NCBI GenBank assembly: GCA_945867285.1
Contig: CAMBHX010000085.1
Span: forward strand, 1 to 7,240
DNA: 7,240 bases
Reading direction: 5' to 3'
Origin: Sulfuricurvum sp. IAE1
Lineage (GTDB): Bacteria > Campylobacterota > Campylobacteria > Campylobacterales > Sulfurimonadaceae
Shown here one piece after another: positions 1 to 5,981 of this stretch. Under the pieces are notes generated by a model. It saw nothing but the letters and a program-made list of their open reading frames with translations. It ran no database searches and had not been told where the DNA came from. Made by a program: the position numbers and the translations under genes. Numbering within the stretch: the first letter of the stretch is position 1; every line of letters begins with the position of its first letter.

Positions 1-1125
1 AAATCAGGTTTTGAAGAGTCATTCGAAACACGTATTCCAAAAAAAATCCAATACGGTAGCTATGTTCAAAACTCACAATCCGATGCTATTGAAGCATTGA
101 CAATCCAAAAAAAAAGCCTCTACGATGTTTTGGATGAGCAGTGTGAGGCTCCTTTATTTCCAACCCCAATATCCCAAGCAGTTGCGCGTCATGTCTGTGA
201 AAACCTGGATGAAGGGGGATATTATGAAGGTGATGATGTCGCTTTTTGTGAAGTAAATTCCCTATCGATTGAACAATTTGAATCGATTCGAGGTCGTTTT
301 GCTCATGTTGAACCAGTTGGTGTAGGTGCACGTAATTTGAGCGAATCTTTTTTGTTTCAGCTACAGCATAGTACTCTAAACGATCAAGAGTATGCTCTTG
401 CAGTAGAGATGTGTACTCATCTAGATAGCCTCAACCGCTATCATAAAGAACCCTATTTTACTCAAGCCATGCATGCTATTGGGAGCTTTAAAAATCCTCC
501 TGCTATTGATTTTTTGGAAGACTCAACTGCTATTATCCCCGATTTGATGATTTTCGACGATCCTGATACTGGTATTGAAGTCAAACTAAATGATGCTTTT
601 TATCCAGCAATTCACATTGATACTGAGTATGGAATCGAACACTCTTTTGTTGCACAAAAATTCAAAGAGGCAAAAAGTCTTGTAGATGCACTGGAGATGC
701 GAAAAGCCACCTTGTACAAAGTTGGTCTTATGATTGTCGAATATCAATATGATTTTTTTACCGGTGGTGCCATCAAACCACTTACTCTCAAAATGCTTGC
801 AGATGAGTTTGGGCATAACCCTTCGACCATTTCACGTGCTATTGCCAACAAATACATTGCGTGTGATCGTGGAACGTATGCGATGAAAGAGTTTTTTACC
901 ACAGCGATTGATGAAGACATTTCCAATGCCACTATCAAAGATTTCGTCGCCGAATGTGTCAAAGGAGAATCCCATAAAAAACCCCTTAGTGATATGAAAC
1001 TCCTAGAGATGGTGGAATCAAAGTTTAAAATATCCATGGTGCGTCGAACCATTGCAAAATATCGCTCTCAAGCCAATATCGCAGGATCCAGTGAACGTAA
1101 AAAACTTTATCAGTTGGGGCGATGA
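1..1125 (+). CDS. rpoN: RNA polymerase sigma-54 factor RpoN (5' partial)
   Basis: Sigma-54 directs core RNA polymerase to -24/-12 promoters that need an AAA+ activator; in Campylobacterota it drives much of the flagellar hook/rod regulon. The frame is open from base 1. A TTG at 97 is in frame, but codons 1-32 already read as RpoN core-binding sequence, so it is an internal Leu, not the start. The visible 374 residues hold the core-binding domain (EPVGVGARNL near 307-336, matching the family PPGVGARDL motif), the DNA-binding helix-turn-helix (KPLTLKMLADEFG then STISRAIANKY, about 775-855) and the C-terminal RpoN box (VRRTIAKYR, about 1039-1065), which reads -24 elements. Only the Gln-rich region I and the first part of the linker, perhaps 45-55 residues, are missing at the left edge. 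Its stop overlaps the next start as ATGA. In Campylobacter, rpoN follows an lptB-like ABC ATPase gene, so one may lie just upstream (recalled knowledge). Confidence 0.96.
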   Translation, partial: KSGFEESFETRIPKKIQYGSYVQNSQSDAIEALTIQKKSLYDVLDEQCEAPLFPTPISQAVARHVCENLDEGGYYEGDDVAFCEVNSLSIEQFESIRGRFAHVEPVGVGARNLSESFLFQLQHSTLNDQEYALAVEMCTHLDSLNRYHKEPYFTQAMHAIGSFKNPPAIDFLEDSTAIIPDLMIFDDPDTGIEVKLNDAFYPAIHIDTEYGIEHSFVAQKFKEAKSLVDALEMRKATLYKVGLMIVEYQYDFFTGGAIKPLTLKMLADEFGHNPSTISRAIANKYIACDRGTYAMKEFFTTAIDEDISNATIKDFVAECVKGESHKKPLSDMKLLEMVESKFKISMVRRTIAKYRSQANIAGSSERKKLYQLGR

Positions 1126-1871
1126 AACAGTTAAAAAAACGCCTTGATGATGAAGTTGCACTACGTAACTGTGTCGATGAACTTTGTGATGAAAAGCCTG
1201 ACCCTCTCATGGTAGCACGACGTTACAATGATCAACATATTGCATTGACCTGTGCTCTATTTGCGTATGGAAATGTACGCTCAATCGTTGGGCTATTAAA
1301 TGTACTGGATTTTACCTGTATTGACAGTTCTGAAGATACGATTCACCAAAAACTGCTTGGACACTATTATCGTTTTCAAAATAACGAAGATATAGTTGCA
1401 TGGTTTATTACGCTGGGACGTCTGAAAAAAATCGGTGGAGCACATGAAGTCTTTCGTATAGGCTATGAGAAAGACGGCGTGATAGGTGGATTGAATCATC
1501 TAATAAACACTTTGTATGCACTCAACACCTATCGTTCCAAAGGATATGAGTTTTTGATCGGAAAACCTATCACTAAAAACAGTTCGGCAATGAAACGATG
1601 GATGATGTATCTACGCTGGATGGTACGTCACGACCATCTGGATATGGGACTATGGAGTGGTATCTGTACCTCGCAACTTATTATGCCATTGGATACTCAC
1701 ACTTTTAGCGTAGCAACCAAGCTTGGATTGCTGCACCGCAAACAGTGCGATTTAAAAGCTGCGATTGAACTGACTGTTGTGTTAAAAAAATTTGATCCCA
1801 AAGACCCAATAAAATATGATTTTGCACTGTATCGATTGGGACAAGAAAAAGTCATGGTAGCTAATGGATAA
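1122..1871 (+). CDS. TIGR02757 (DUF2400) family protein, HhH-GPD-like
   Basis: A 249-residue soluble protein of the TIGR02757/DUF2400 family, which has no established function. Family signatures visible are KRWMMYLRWMVR (158-169), DMGLW (174-178), the PLDTHTF block (189-195) with LGLL after it, and FDPKDPIKYDFALYRLG (224-240). The arrangement recalls the HhH-GPD base-excision glycosylases. An N-terminal helix, ALTCALFAYG (41-50), resembles the LL-x-LLSAQ helix of endonuclease III. LDTHTFSVATKLGL aligns with its VDTHIFRV strand carrying the catalytic Asp (here Asp191). Lys158 could stand where the catalytic Lys sits. The usual LPGVG-type hairpin and the 4Fe-4S cysteines of Nth are absent, so DNA glycosylase activity is inference only. 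The ATG overlaps the rpoN stop (ATGA), with a GGGG run just upstream as a weak ribosome site, and its own end overlaps the next gene by 8 bp. It is therefore probably translated by coupling within the rpoN transcript. Confidence 0.85.
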   Translation: MKQLKKRLDDEVALRNCVDELCDEKPDPLMVARRYNDQHIALTCALFAYGNVRSIVGLLNVLDFTCIDSSEDTIHQKLLGHYYRFQNNEDIVAWFITLGRLKKIGGAHEVFRIGYEKDGVIGGLNHLINTLYALNTYRSKGYEFLIGKPITKNSSAMKRWMMYLRWMVRHDHLDMGLWSGICTSQLIMPLDTHTFSVATKLGLLHRKQCDLKAAIELTVVLKKFDPKDPIKYDFALYRLGQEKVMVANG

Positions 1872-3009
1872 CAATGCAGACACAAATATATATGATGTCC
1901 TCATCATAGGAGCTGGAATAAATGGCTGTTGCAGCGCCTACGCTCTCCATAATGCTGGAGTTAAAGTAGCGCTGATTGACCAAACTGGTATTGCAGCAGG
2001 TGGAAGTGGTGCAGCAGGAGCTTTTATCTCTCCTAAAATCTCTAAATCCGGAGAGCTCAAAGAGATTATGGAAGTGGCACATACGTATGCACTTGATTTT
2101 TATACTACCAACTTTGCGCAATACACGCTTACAAAACCATTACTACATATTGCCAATGATCCCAAAGAGAATGAAAAAGTGAAGTTATTCAAATCTAAAA
2201 CCACTTTGGAGCAGTTGAGTGTCGATGAGACTATCCAAACACTCTTAAGTGATGAAGCATTAAAGAGTGAAGCAATTTTTTTCGCCAATGGCGCCGTTGT
2301 AGATGCACAAGGAGTTTGCAAAGCACTCGTCTCGGAAATTGATTTTTTCTGTCTTAAGGCTGATTCTCCCATTTGGCAAGAGGGCACATGGAGAGTAGGA
2401 AAATTATTCGCCAAACACTTAGTATTGGCAATAGGAGCATATCCCAAGATCATTCCCAGTGAATATGTAGGCTTGAGAGGAATTTGGGGGCATCGCATCG
2501 ATATTGAAACGTCAACCATAGTACCCTGTATTTTACATCACCATGTTTCTATTTCTCCGACAATGCAAACCGGTGTTGTAGCGATTGGTGCAACACATGA
2601 TGTCCATTACTCCCCTTTTAGTGGTGAGCACTATGATGTTAAACAAGGACACCAAGCACTCCTTGAAAAAGCTTCAAAAACTTTAAAATTAAATAATATT
2701 AAAATACTAAAAGATTATATGGGATTACGTAGTGGCTCCAACGATTATCTCCCAATGCTAGGAGCTTTAGTGGATGCCAATAGCACGCTTAACCTATATC
2801 CTTTGATACGCCATGGTCAACATATCCATCCAAAAGACTATCATTTCTATCCGAATTGTACGATGATTAATGGCTCAGGAGGATACGGATTTGTGTTAGC
2901 ACCTTATTTGGCAAAATGTCTCAAGGAACATATAGTAGACCATAAACCGCTAGATGAGATCCTTTCTCCCTCACGATTTTTTCCACGCTGGGCAAAACGT
3001 CAATCGTAA
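1864..3009 (+). CDS. FAD-dependent oxidoreductase, DAO family, MnmC2-like
   Basis: A 381-residue FAD enzyme of the D-amino-acid oxidase/glycine oxidase family. The N-terminal Rossmann motif is DVLIIGAGING (11-21), and Asp39 closes the second beta strand where it should bind the FAD ribose. A GGSGAAGAFISPKIS stretch (about 46-60) resembles the SGNxxGxxxP segment of the MnmC C-terminal domain, and YALDFY also fits. The C-terminal flavin-binding block is present as GLRSGSNDYLPMLG and then NGSGGYGFVLAPYLAK. MnmC2 removes the carboxymethyl group from cmnm5(s2)U34 of tRNA. The bifunctional enzyme is about 600-670 residues with an N-terminal methyltransferase domain, which is missing here. If the assignment is right this is a stand-alone demodification enzyme; otherwise it could be an amine or amino-acid oxidase of unknown substrate. 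No signal peptide is seen, so it is cytoplasmic. The start overlaps the preceding gene by 8 bp, and the 3' end overlaps a convergent gene by 10 bp, leaving no room for a separate terminator. Confidence 0.85.
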   Translation: MDNNADTNIYDVLIIGAGINGCCSAYALHNAGVKVALIDQTGIAAGGSGAAGAFISPKISKSGELKEIMEVAHTYALDFYTTNFAQYTLTKPLLHIANDPKENEKVKLFKSKTTLEQLSVDETIQTLLSDEALKSEAIFFANGAVVDAQGVCKALVSEIDFFCLKADSPIWQEGTWRVGKLFAKHLVLAIGAYPKIIPSEYVGLRGIWGHRIDIETSTIVPCILHHHVSISPTMQTGVVAIGATHDVHYSPFSGEHYDVKQGHQALLEKASKTLKLNNIKILKDYMGLRSGSNDYLPMLGALVDANSTLNLYPLIRHGQHIHPKDYHFYPNCTMINGSGGYGFVLAPYLAKCLKEHIVDHKPLDEILSPSRFFPRWAKRQS

Positions 3010-3464
3010 ACAACTACTCCATAGTTATCATCAATACGATAAAAACGTGAGTCTATGGTGATACTCAAATCATCCAACTTGCCCAAATGTACATAACTTT
3101 TTTTAGTTAAGACAATTCCATTTTCGGTAAAAAAACGTTTGAGATTAACAAACTTGATATCATTGACATATTTATATTCAAATTGATTGTAAAGACGCAT
3201 TTTTTTGTATGCAAACACATGGGAGTCTATACTCAAACTCGAAGCAGCATAGTTCGTAGGCAACCATCCAGAGAGGTCAGTAAGAGAGGTTTCAATATGA
3301 GAGTATTTGGGAGGAAGTGTTTCTTTTTCGATAAAAACATAGCGATTGAGCTTGATATGACGACTCTCATTCCAATAGGTATAAGCAGGAGAGCTAAGCT
3401 GAAGCTTACTGTTTATTTCCCTCCACAACCAATGCTTATCAAGAATTGAATACAGCGCTGACAT
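3000..3464 (-). CDS. hypothetical protein, 154 residues
   Basis: I do not recognise this protein. It is a 154-residue, Tyr/Lys/Ser-rich sequence with no signal peptide, membrane segment or cysteine. Its C-terminal half looks like alternating beta strands (for example LDDLSITIDSRFYRIDD and YGVVVYD), which suggests a compact, mostly beta domain. The ATG at 3464 has an AAGAAG ribosome site (3473-3478) 8 bases upstream, inside the end of the NlpC/P60 gene. It starts 12 bases after that gene's stop, so the two are almost surely co-transcribed. It is in the same reading frame as the peptidase, separated by a single TAA and four codons, so it could have arisen by splitting of a longer protein or could be a frequent partner. 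The TGA lies inside the end of the convergent oxidoreductase gene. No alternative ORF in the interval is as long or as well placed. Confidence 0.7.
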   Translation of the reverse strand: MSALYSILDKHWLWREINSKLQLSSPAYTYWNESRHIKLNRYVFIEKETLPPKYSHIETSLTDLSGWLPTNYAASSLSIDSHVFAYKKMRLYNQFEYKYVNDIKFVNLKRFFTENGIVLTKKSYVHLGKLDDLSITIDSRFYRIDDNYGVVVYD

Positions 3465-3476
3465 TATCCAATCTTC

Positions 3477-4256
3477 TTATTCATTAGAGGTGTCTAAATT
3501 GCCAATATTAAGTCGTTTAGCATACAAAAAACGTTGTTTGTAATACCCTTTATCAATAGCATCGTATTGAACTCGCTTATTACGGTATGAGGCATGTATA
3601 ATTCGACCATCACCCGCATAAATAGCAACATGTGAAGGTTCGCTTTTGTAGGTTTTATAAAACATCAAATCACCGACTTGAAGATCTTTAATATCAACAT
3701 TTGTTCCAAATCGCGCTTGTTGTGCAGCACTTCTAGGCAAATTGATACCAAAATCTTTATAAACTTGCTGTGTAAAGCCAGAACAATCCGTCTGAACCGA
3801 TTCTTGACTACCAAATCCATACGGAGTACCAATAAAGGCTTTAGCTTTAGATAAAACTCGCTCTTTAGTCGAAGAGAAATTAGCAAAAAGTGACTTTTTA
3901 GGTTTATTCATAGCAGAAACATCAACACTTGGTACTATAGGATCTGGACAACTGATGACAGCATTTTCTTTGATAGGAGCATTGACCATCAAATAAGGTC
4001 GCTCATCATGACCAACAGGAATATTTTTCTCTACAACATCAGGAGAAGGTGATGTAATAATTACAGGAGTAGGTTGATGTAGTTTAGGAGAAATAGGTCG
4101 TATAAATTTTATAAAAGGGTTTGCTTCCTCGATAATATTGTTTTGTTTTGCAGCTTCTCGTTCGTATTCCAAAAAAAGTGATGTTTCTTTTTTCGAGGGC
4201 TGAGCAAAAAGAGGCAGTGCCGCCAAAATTAGTAAAAAAAACAAATACCGCCTCAT
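3477..4256 (-). CDS. NlpC/P60 family exported cysteine peptidase
   Basis: A predicted peptidoglycan endopeptidase (family C40) that cuts stem-peptide bonds, typically gamma-D-Glu to diamino acid, in the periplasm. I chose the ATG at 4256 (259 residues) over the in-frame GTG at 4262. AAGGGGG (complement of 4262-4268) sits 5 bases before this ATG but would touch the GTG. The protein starts MRRYLFFLL and has a hydrophobic signal peptide ending near LPLFA-Q, with no lipobox Cys. Residues about 25-120 form a Pro-rich, probably disordered spacer. The catalytic domain follows: GTPYGFGS, then TDCSGF with the nucleophile Cys158, then SHVAIY with His209, and IIHAS with His221 as the third residue. LPRSAAQQ and LQVGDLMFY are also typical of the family. 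All catalytic residues are present. A 154-residue hypothetical gene follows on the same strand after 12 bases. Confidence 0.93.
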   Translation of the reverse strand: MRRYLFFLLILAALPLFAQPSKKETSLFLEYEREAAKQNNIIEEANPFIKFIRPISPKLHQPTPVIITSPSPDVVEKNIPVGHDERPYLMVNAPIKENAVISCPDPIVPSVDVSAMNKPKKSLFANFSSTKERVLSKAKAFIGTPYGFGSQESVQTDCSGFTQQVYKDFGINLPRSAAQQARFGTNVDIKDLQVGDLMFYKTYKSEPSHVAIYAGDGRIIHASYRNKRVQYDAIDKGYYKQRFLYAKRLNIGNLDTSNE

Positions 4257-4295
4257 TCTCACCCCCTTAAATTACTTTTTTTATAGTGTATGTTT

Positions 4296-4301
4296 ATTAT
4301 A
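4296..4301 (-). promoter_or_regulatory. candidate -10 box for the NlpC/P60 gene
   Basis: The complement reads TATAAT exactly, about 40 bases before the peptidase start. No good TTGACA-like box lies 16-18 bases upstream, but Campylobacterota vegetative promoters often lack a clear -35 and rely on AT-rich upstream DNA, which is present. A 6-bp inverted repeat, AAGTTT-aaa-AAACTT (4301-4315), abuts it. Confidence 0.4.
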
Positions 4302-4354
4302 AGTTTAAAAAACTTCAATATTTATTATGTTTGGTAACTTTTAATAAGCTGTTA

Positions 4355-4363
4355 TGGTACACT
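4355..4363 (+). promoter_or_regulatory. candidate extended -10 for hemH
   Basis: TGGTACACT fits an extended -10 (TGn followed by TACACT, 4 of 6 matches to TATAAT), 32 bases before the hemH ATG. No convincing -35 box is present. This is a weak prediction. Confidence 0.25.
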
Positions 4364-4386
4364 ATCACAAAAAACTGATGGTTAAT

Positions 4387-4392
4387 AGGGGA
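4387..4392 (+). promoter_or_regulatory. ribosome binding site of hemH
   Basis: AGGGGA lies three bases before the ATG at 4396. Spacing is short but the purine run is clear, and it supports this start. The MKEAIVLLNMGGP N-terminus also matches the usual beginning of ferrochelatases. Confidence 0.5.
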
Positions 4393-4395
4393 TAA

Positions 4396-5343
4396 ATGAA
4401 AGAAGCGATAGTTTTACTCAACATGGGTGGTCCAAATAATCTTCGTGAAGTAGAGATGTTTTTGACCAATATGTTTAATGACCCTGCTATTATTAGAACT
4501 AAAAGTAGTTTGTTACGTCGTTTCATTGCTGGAATTATTACGCTAGCTCGAACAGAAAAATCTCAAGAGATTTACCGTGCGCTGGGTGGCAAGTCTCCCA
4601 TTGTAGAAATTACAACATCATTGGTTAAAGAACTACAAGAAAAGCTTGGTAATGAGATTATTGTTGATTTTGTGATGCGTTATACACCGCCAATGGCTGC
4701 CGAAGTTATAAGCAGATTGAAAGACTCTAGTGTTAACAAAGTCTATCTTATCCCACTGTATCCTCAATATTCTTCCACTACTACAGGCTCTTCTTTAGAA
4801 GATTTTGAAAAAACTGCCAATGCCTTAAATTGGTTTCCTCTTTTAGTAGAGATAAAACACTTTTTTACGAACAACACTTATAATCAGTGTTTACTCCTAT
4901 TGATAAAAGAAGCACTTGGAGATGATGATTCGCATGATTTTGAACTCATTTTTTCAGCTCATGGATTGCCTCAAAAAATTGTTGATGAGGGAGACCCGTA
5001 TCAGCGTCATGTCATAGCACATGTTGAATTACTAAAAGATAAGCTTCATAATGAAGGGATTTATTTTCGAGGAGTACATTTGGCTTATCAGTCCAAAGTA
5101 GGGCCTATGAAATGGCTGGAACCTTCACTTGGAACCATGCTCCAAAGTATCGGAAGAAAAAAAGTTATTATCGTACCATTGGCATTTACAATAGATAATT
5201 CAGAAACTGATTTTGAATTAAGCGTAGAATATAGAGAAATCGCTCATGATTTAGGTATAACTGACTACAGAGTTTCCCGTTGCCCAAATAATCATCCCTT
5301 ATTTATACAAACCCTCCAAGAGCTTTATAAAAAAATGCAATGA
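4396..5343 (+). CDS. hemH: ferrochelatase HemH
   Basis: Inserts Fe2+ into protoporphyrin IX, the last step of protohaem synthesis, in the cytoplasm or at the inner membrane face. The 315 residues match the usual bacterial length (about 310-320). The N-terminus has LLNMGGP, followed by YRALGGKSPI (60-69), MRYTPP (94-99) and LYPQYSSTTTGSS (121-133). FSAHGLP carries the catalytic His189, and YQSKVGPMKWLEP (231-243) follows. The second catalytic acid is Glu270 in the NSETDFEL segment. No CxxC or C-terminal cysteine cluster for a 2Fe-2S centre is seen, consistent with a non-cluster enzyme. It is the first gene of a rightward block with a purine-rich ribosome site just upstream. Its TGA overlaps the ATG of the HAD phosphatase gene (ATGA), so the two are translationally coupled, although the phosphatase has no known part in haem synthesis. 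Confidence 0.96.
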   Translation: MKEAIVLLNMGGPNNLREVEMFLTNMFNDPAIIRTKSSLLRRFIAGIITLARTEKSQEIYRALGGKSPIVEITTSLVKELQEKLGNEIIVDFVMRYTPPMAAEVISRLKDSSVNKVYLIPLYPQYSSTTTGSSLEDFEKTANALNWFPLLVEIKHFFTNNTYNQCLLLLIKEALGDDDSHDFELIFSAHGLPQKIVDEGDPYQRHVIAHVELLKDKLHNEGIYFRGVHLAYQSKVGPMKWLEPSLGTMLQSIGRKKVIIVPLAFTIDNSETDFELSVEYREIAHDLGITDYRVSRCPNNHPLFIQTLQELYKKMQ

Positions 5344-5978
5344 AAAAAATAATATTATTTGATATGGATGGAACATTAATCAATTCCAGCCGTGATATTA
5401 CCATTTCAATTAATCATGTTCGAAGTACCATCTATTCGCTCAATCCTCTTAACGAGCAATTTATAATTGACGCCATCAATGCATATGAGCGTAACCTTGC
5501 AAGACTTTTTTATGGAACAGAACTCTATGAAAAGGATGCAAAAGAGCTTTTTGAATCTCATTATTGGGATCAGTGTATTCGTAATGTTCACTCATATGAT
5601 GGTATTCCTGAAATACTACAAGAATTTAAGGAACTGGGATTCCATATGAGTGTTGCAACTAATGCGCCTAGTATCTTTGCCAAGCGCATGTTGGAACATT
5701 TAGATATTGCCCAGTTTTTTGGATCTATTATAGGTGCAGATAATGTAGAGTTTCCCAAGCCTCATCCGAAAATGCTTGAATTACTATTAGAGTATCATCA
5801 ATATGATGCACATTGTGATTACGCATGGATGGTTGGCGATAATAGTAAAGATATGGAAGCTGCCAAAAATGCTAATATTGGGTCGATTTTTGCTACTTGG
5901 GGGTTTAGCAGTAGAGGTTATGGTGATGCCGTGATTTCCATTCCCTCACAATTGCATGAAATTATCAACAAAGGGTGA
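5340..5978 (+). CDS. HAD family hydrolase, phosphoglycolate-phosphatase-like
   Basis: A 212-residue cytoplasmic haloacid-dehalogenase-fold phosphatase, dependent on Mg2+. All four motifs are intact: motif I DMDGTL with nucleophile Asp8 and acid Asp10; motif II Thr107 in VATNA; motif III Lys140 in FPKPHP; and motif IV GDNSKDMEAA with Asp167 and Asp171. The segment at about 15-85 is helical and fits a small C1-type cap, as in Gph and PgmB enzymes. The substrate cannot be read from the sequence: phosphoglycolate is the usual label, but sugar phosphates or nucleotides are equally possible. The start is fixed because motif I begins at residue 8. No ribosome site is visible in the 15 bases upstream, so translation probably relies on coupling to hemH through the ATGA overlap. 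The next gene starts 3 bases after its stop. Confidence 0.9.
   Translation: MKKIILFDMDGTLINSSRDITISINHVRSTIYSLNPLNEQFIIDAINAYERNLARLFYGTELYEKDAKELFESHYWDQCIRNVHSYDGIPEILQEFKELGFHMSVATNAPSIFAKRMLEHLDIAQFFGSIIGADNVEFPKPHPKMLELLLEYHQYDAHCDYAWMVGDNSKDMEAAKNANIGSIFATWGFSSRGYGDAVISIPSQLHEIINKG
5971..5975 (+). promoter_or_regulatory. ribosome binding site of the membrane/coiled-coil gene
   Basis: AAGGG lies 6 bases before the ATG at 5982, within the last codons of the HAD gene. It supports this start and independent ribosome loading. Confidence 0.6.
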
Positions 5979-5981
5979 AGT

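Larger units (their letters stand above)
4257..4395. promoter_or_regulatory. divergent intergenic region between NlpC/P60 gene and hemH
   Basis: This is the only sizeable non-coding gap in the window. It is very AT-rich and must hold the leftward promoter for the peptidase pair and the rightward promoter for the hemH block. No RNA gene, riboswitch or GC-rich hairpin was recognised in it. Confidence 0.6.

Noticed and set aside
97..99. TTG at 97 as the rpoN start codon
   Set aside because: The frame is open to base 1, and the upstream residues continue the RpoN core-binding domain. The gene is cut by the window edge.
744..1052. Leftward 102-residue ORF within rpoN
   Set aside because: It is antisense to the conserved helix-turn-helix and RpoN box, so it is a shadow.
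2374..2392. TTGGCA-like sequence as a sigma-54 promoter inside the oxidoreductase gene
   Set aside because: The GG is not followed by GC at the required 10-base spacing, and the site is within coding sequence far from any start.
2100..2519. Leftward 139-residue ORF within the oxidoreductase gene
   Set aside because: The opposite strand encodes clear FAD-enzyme sequence across this interval, and the antisense protein is Ser/Leu-rich with no recognisable motif.
3183..3449. Rightward 88-residue ORF opposite the hypothetical gene
   Set aside because: It lies wholly inside the better supported leftward gene, has no ribosome site I can see and has an unlikely protein sequence, so it is an antisense shadow.
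4257..4262. GTG at 4262 as the start of the NlpC/P60 gene
   Set aside because: The AAGGGGG ribosome site would directly touch this GTG. The ATG at 4256 has normal spacing and gives a clean signal peptide.
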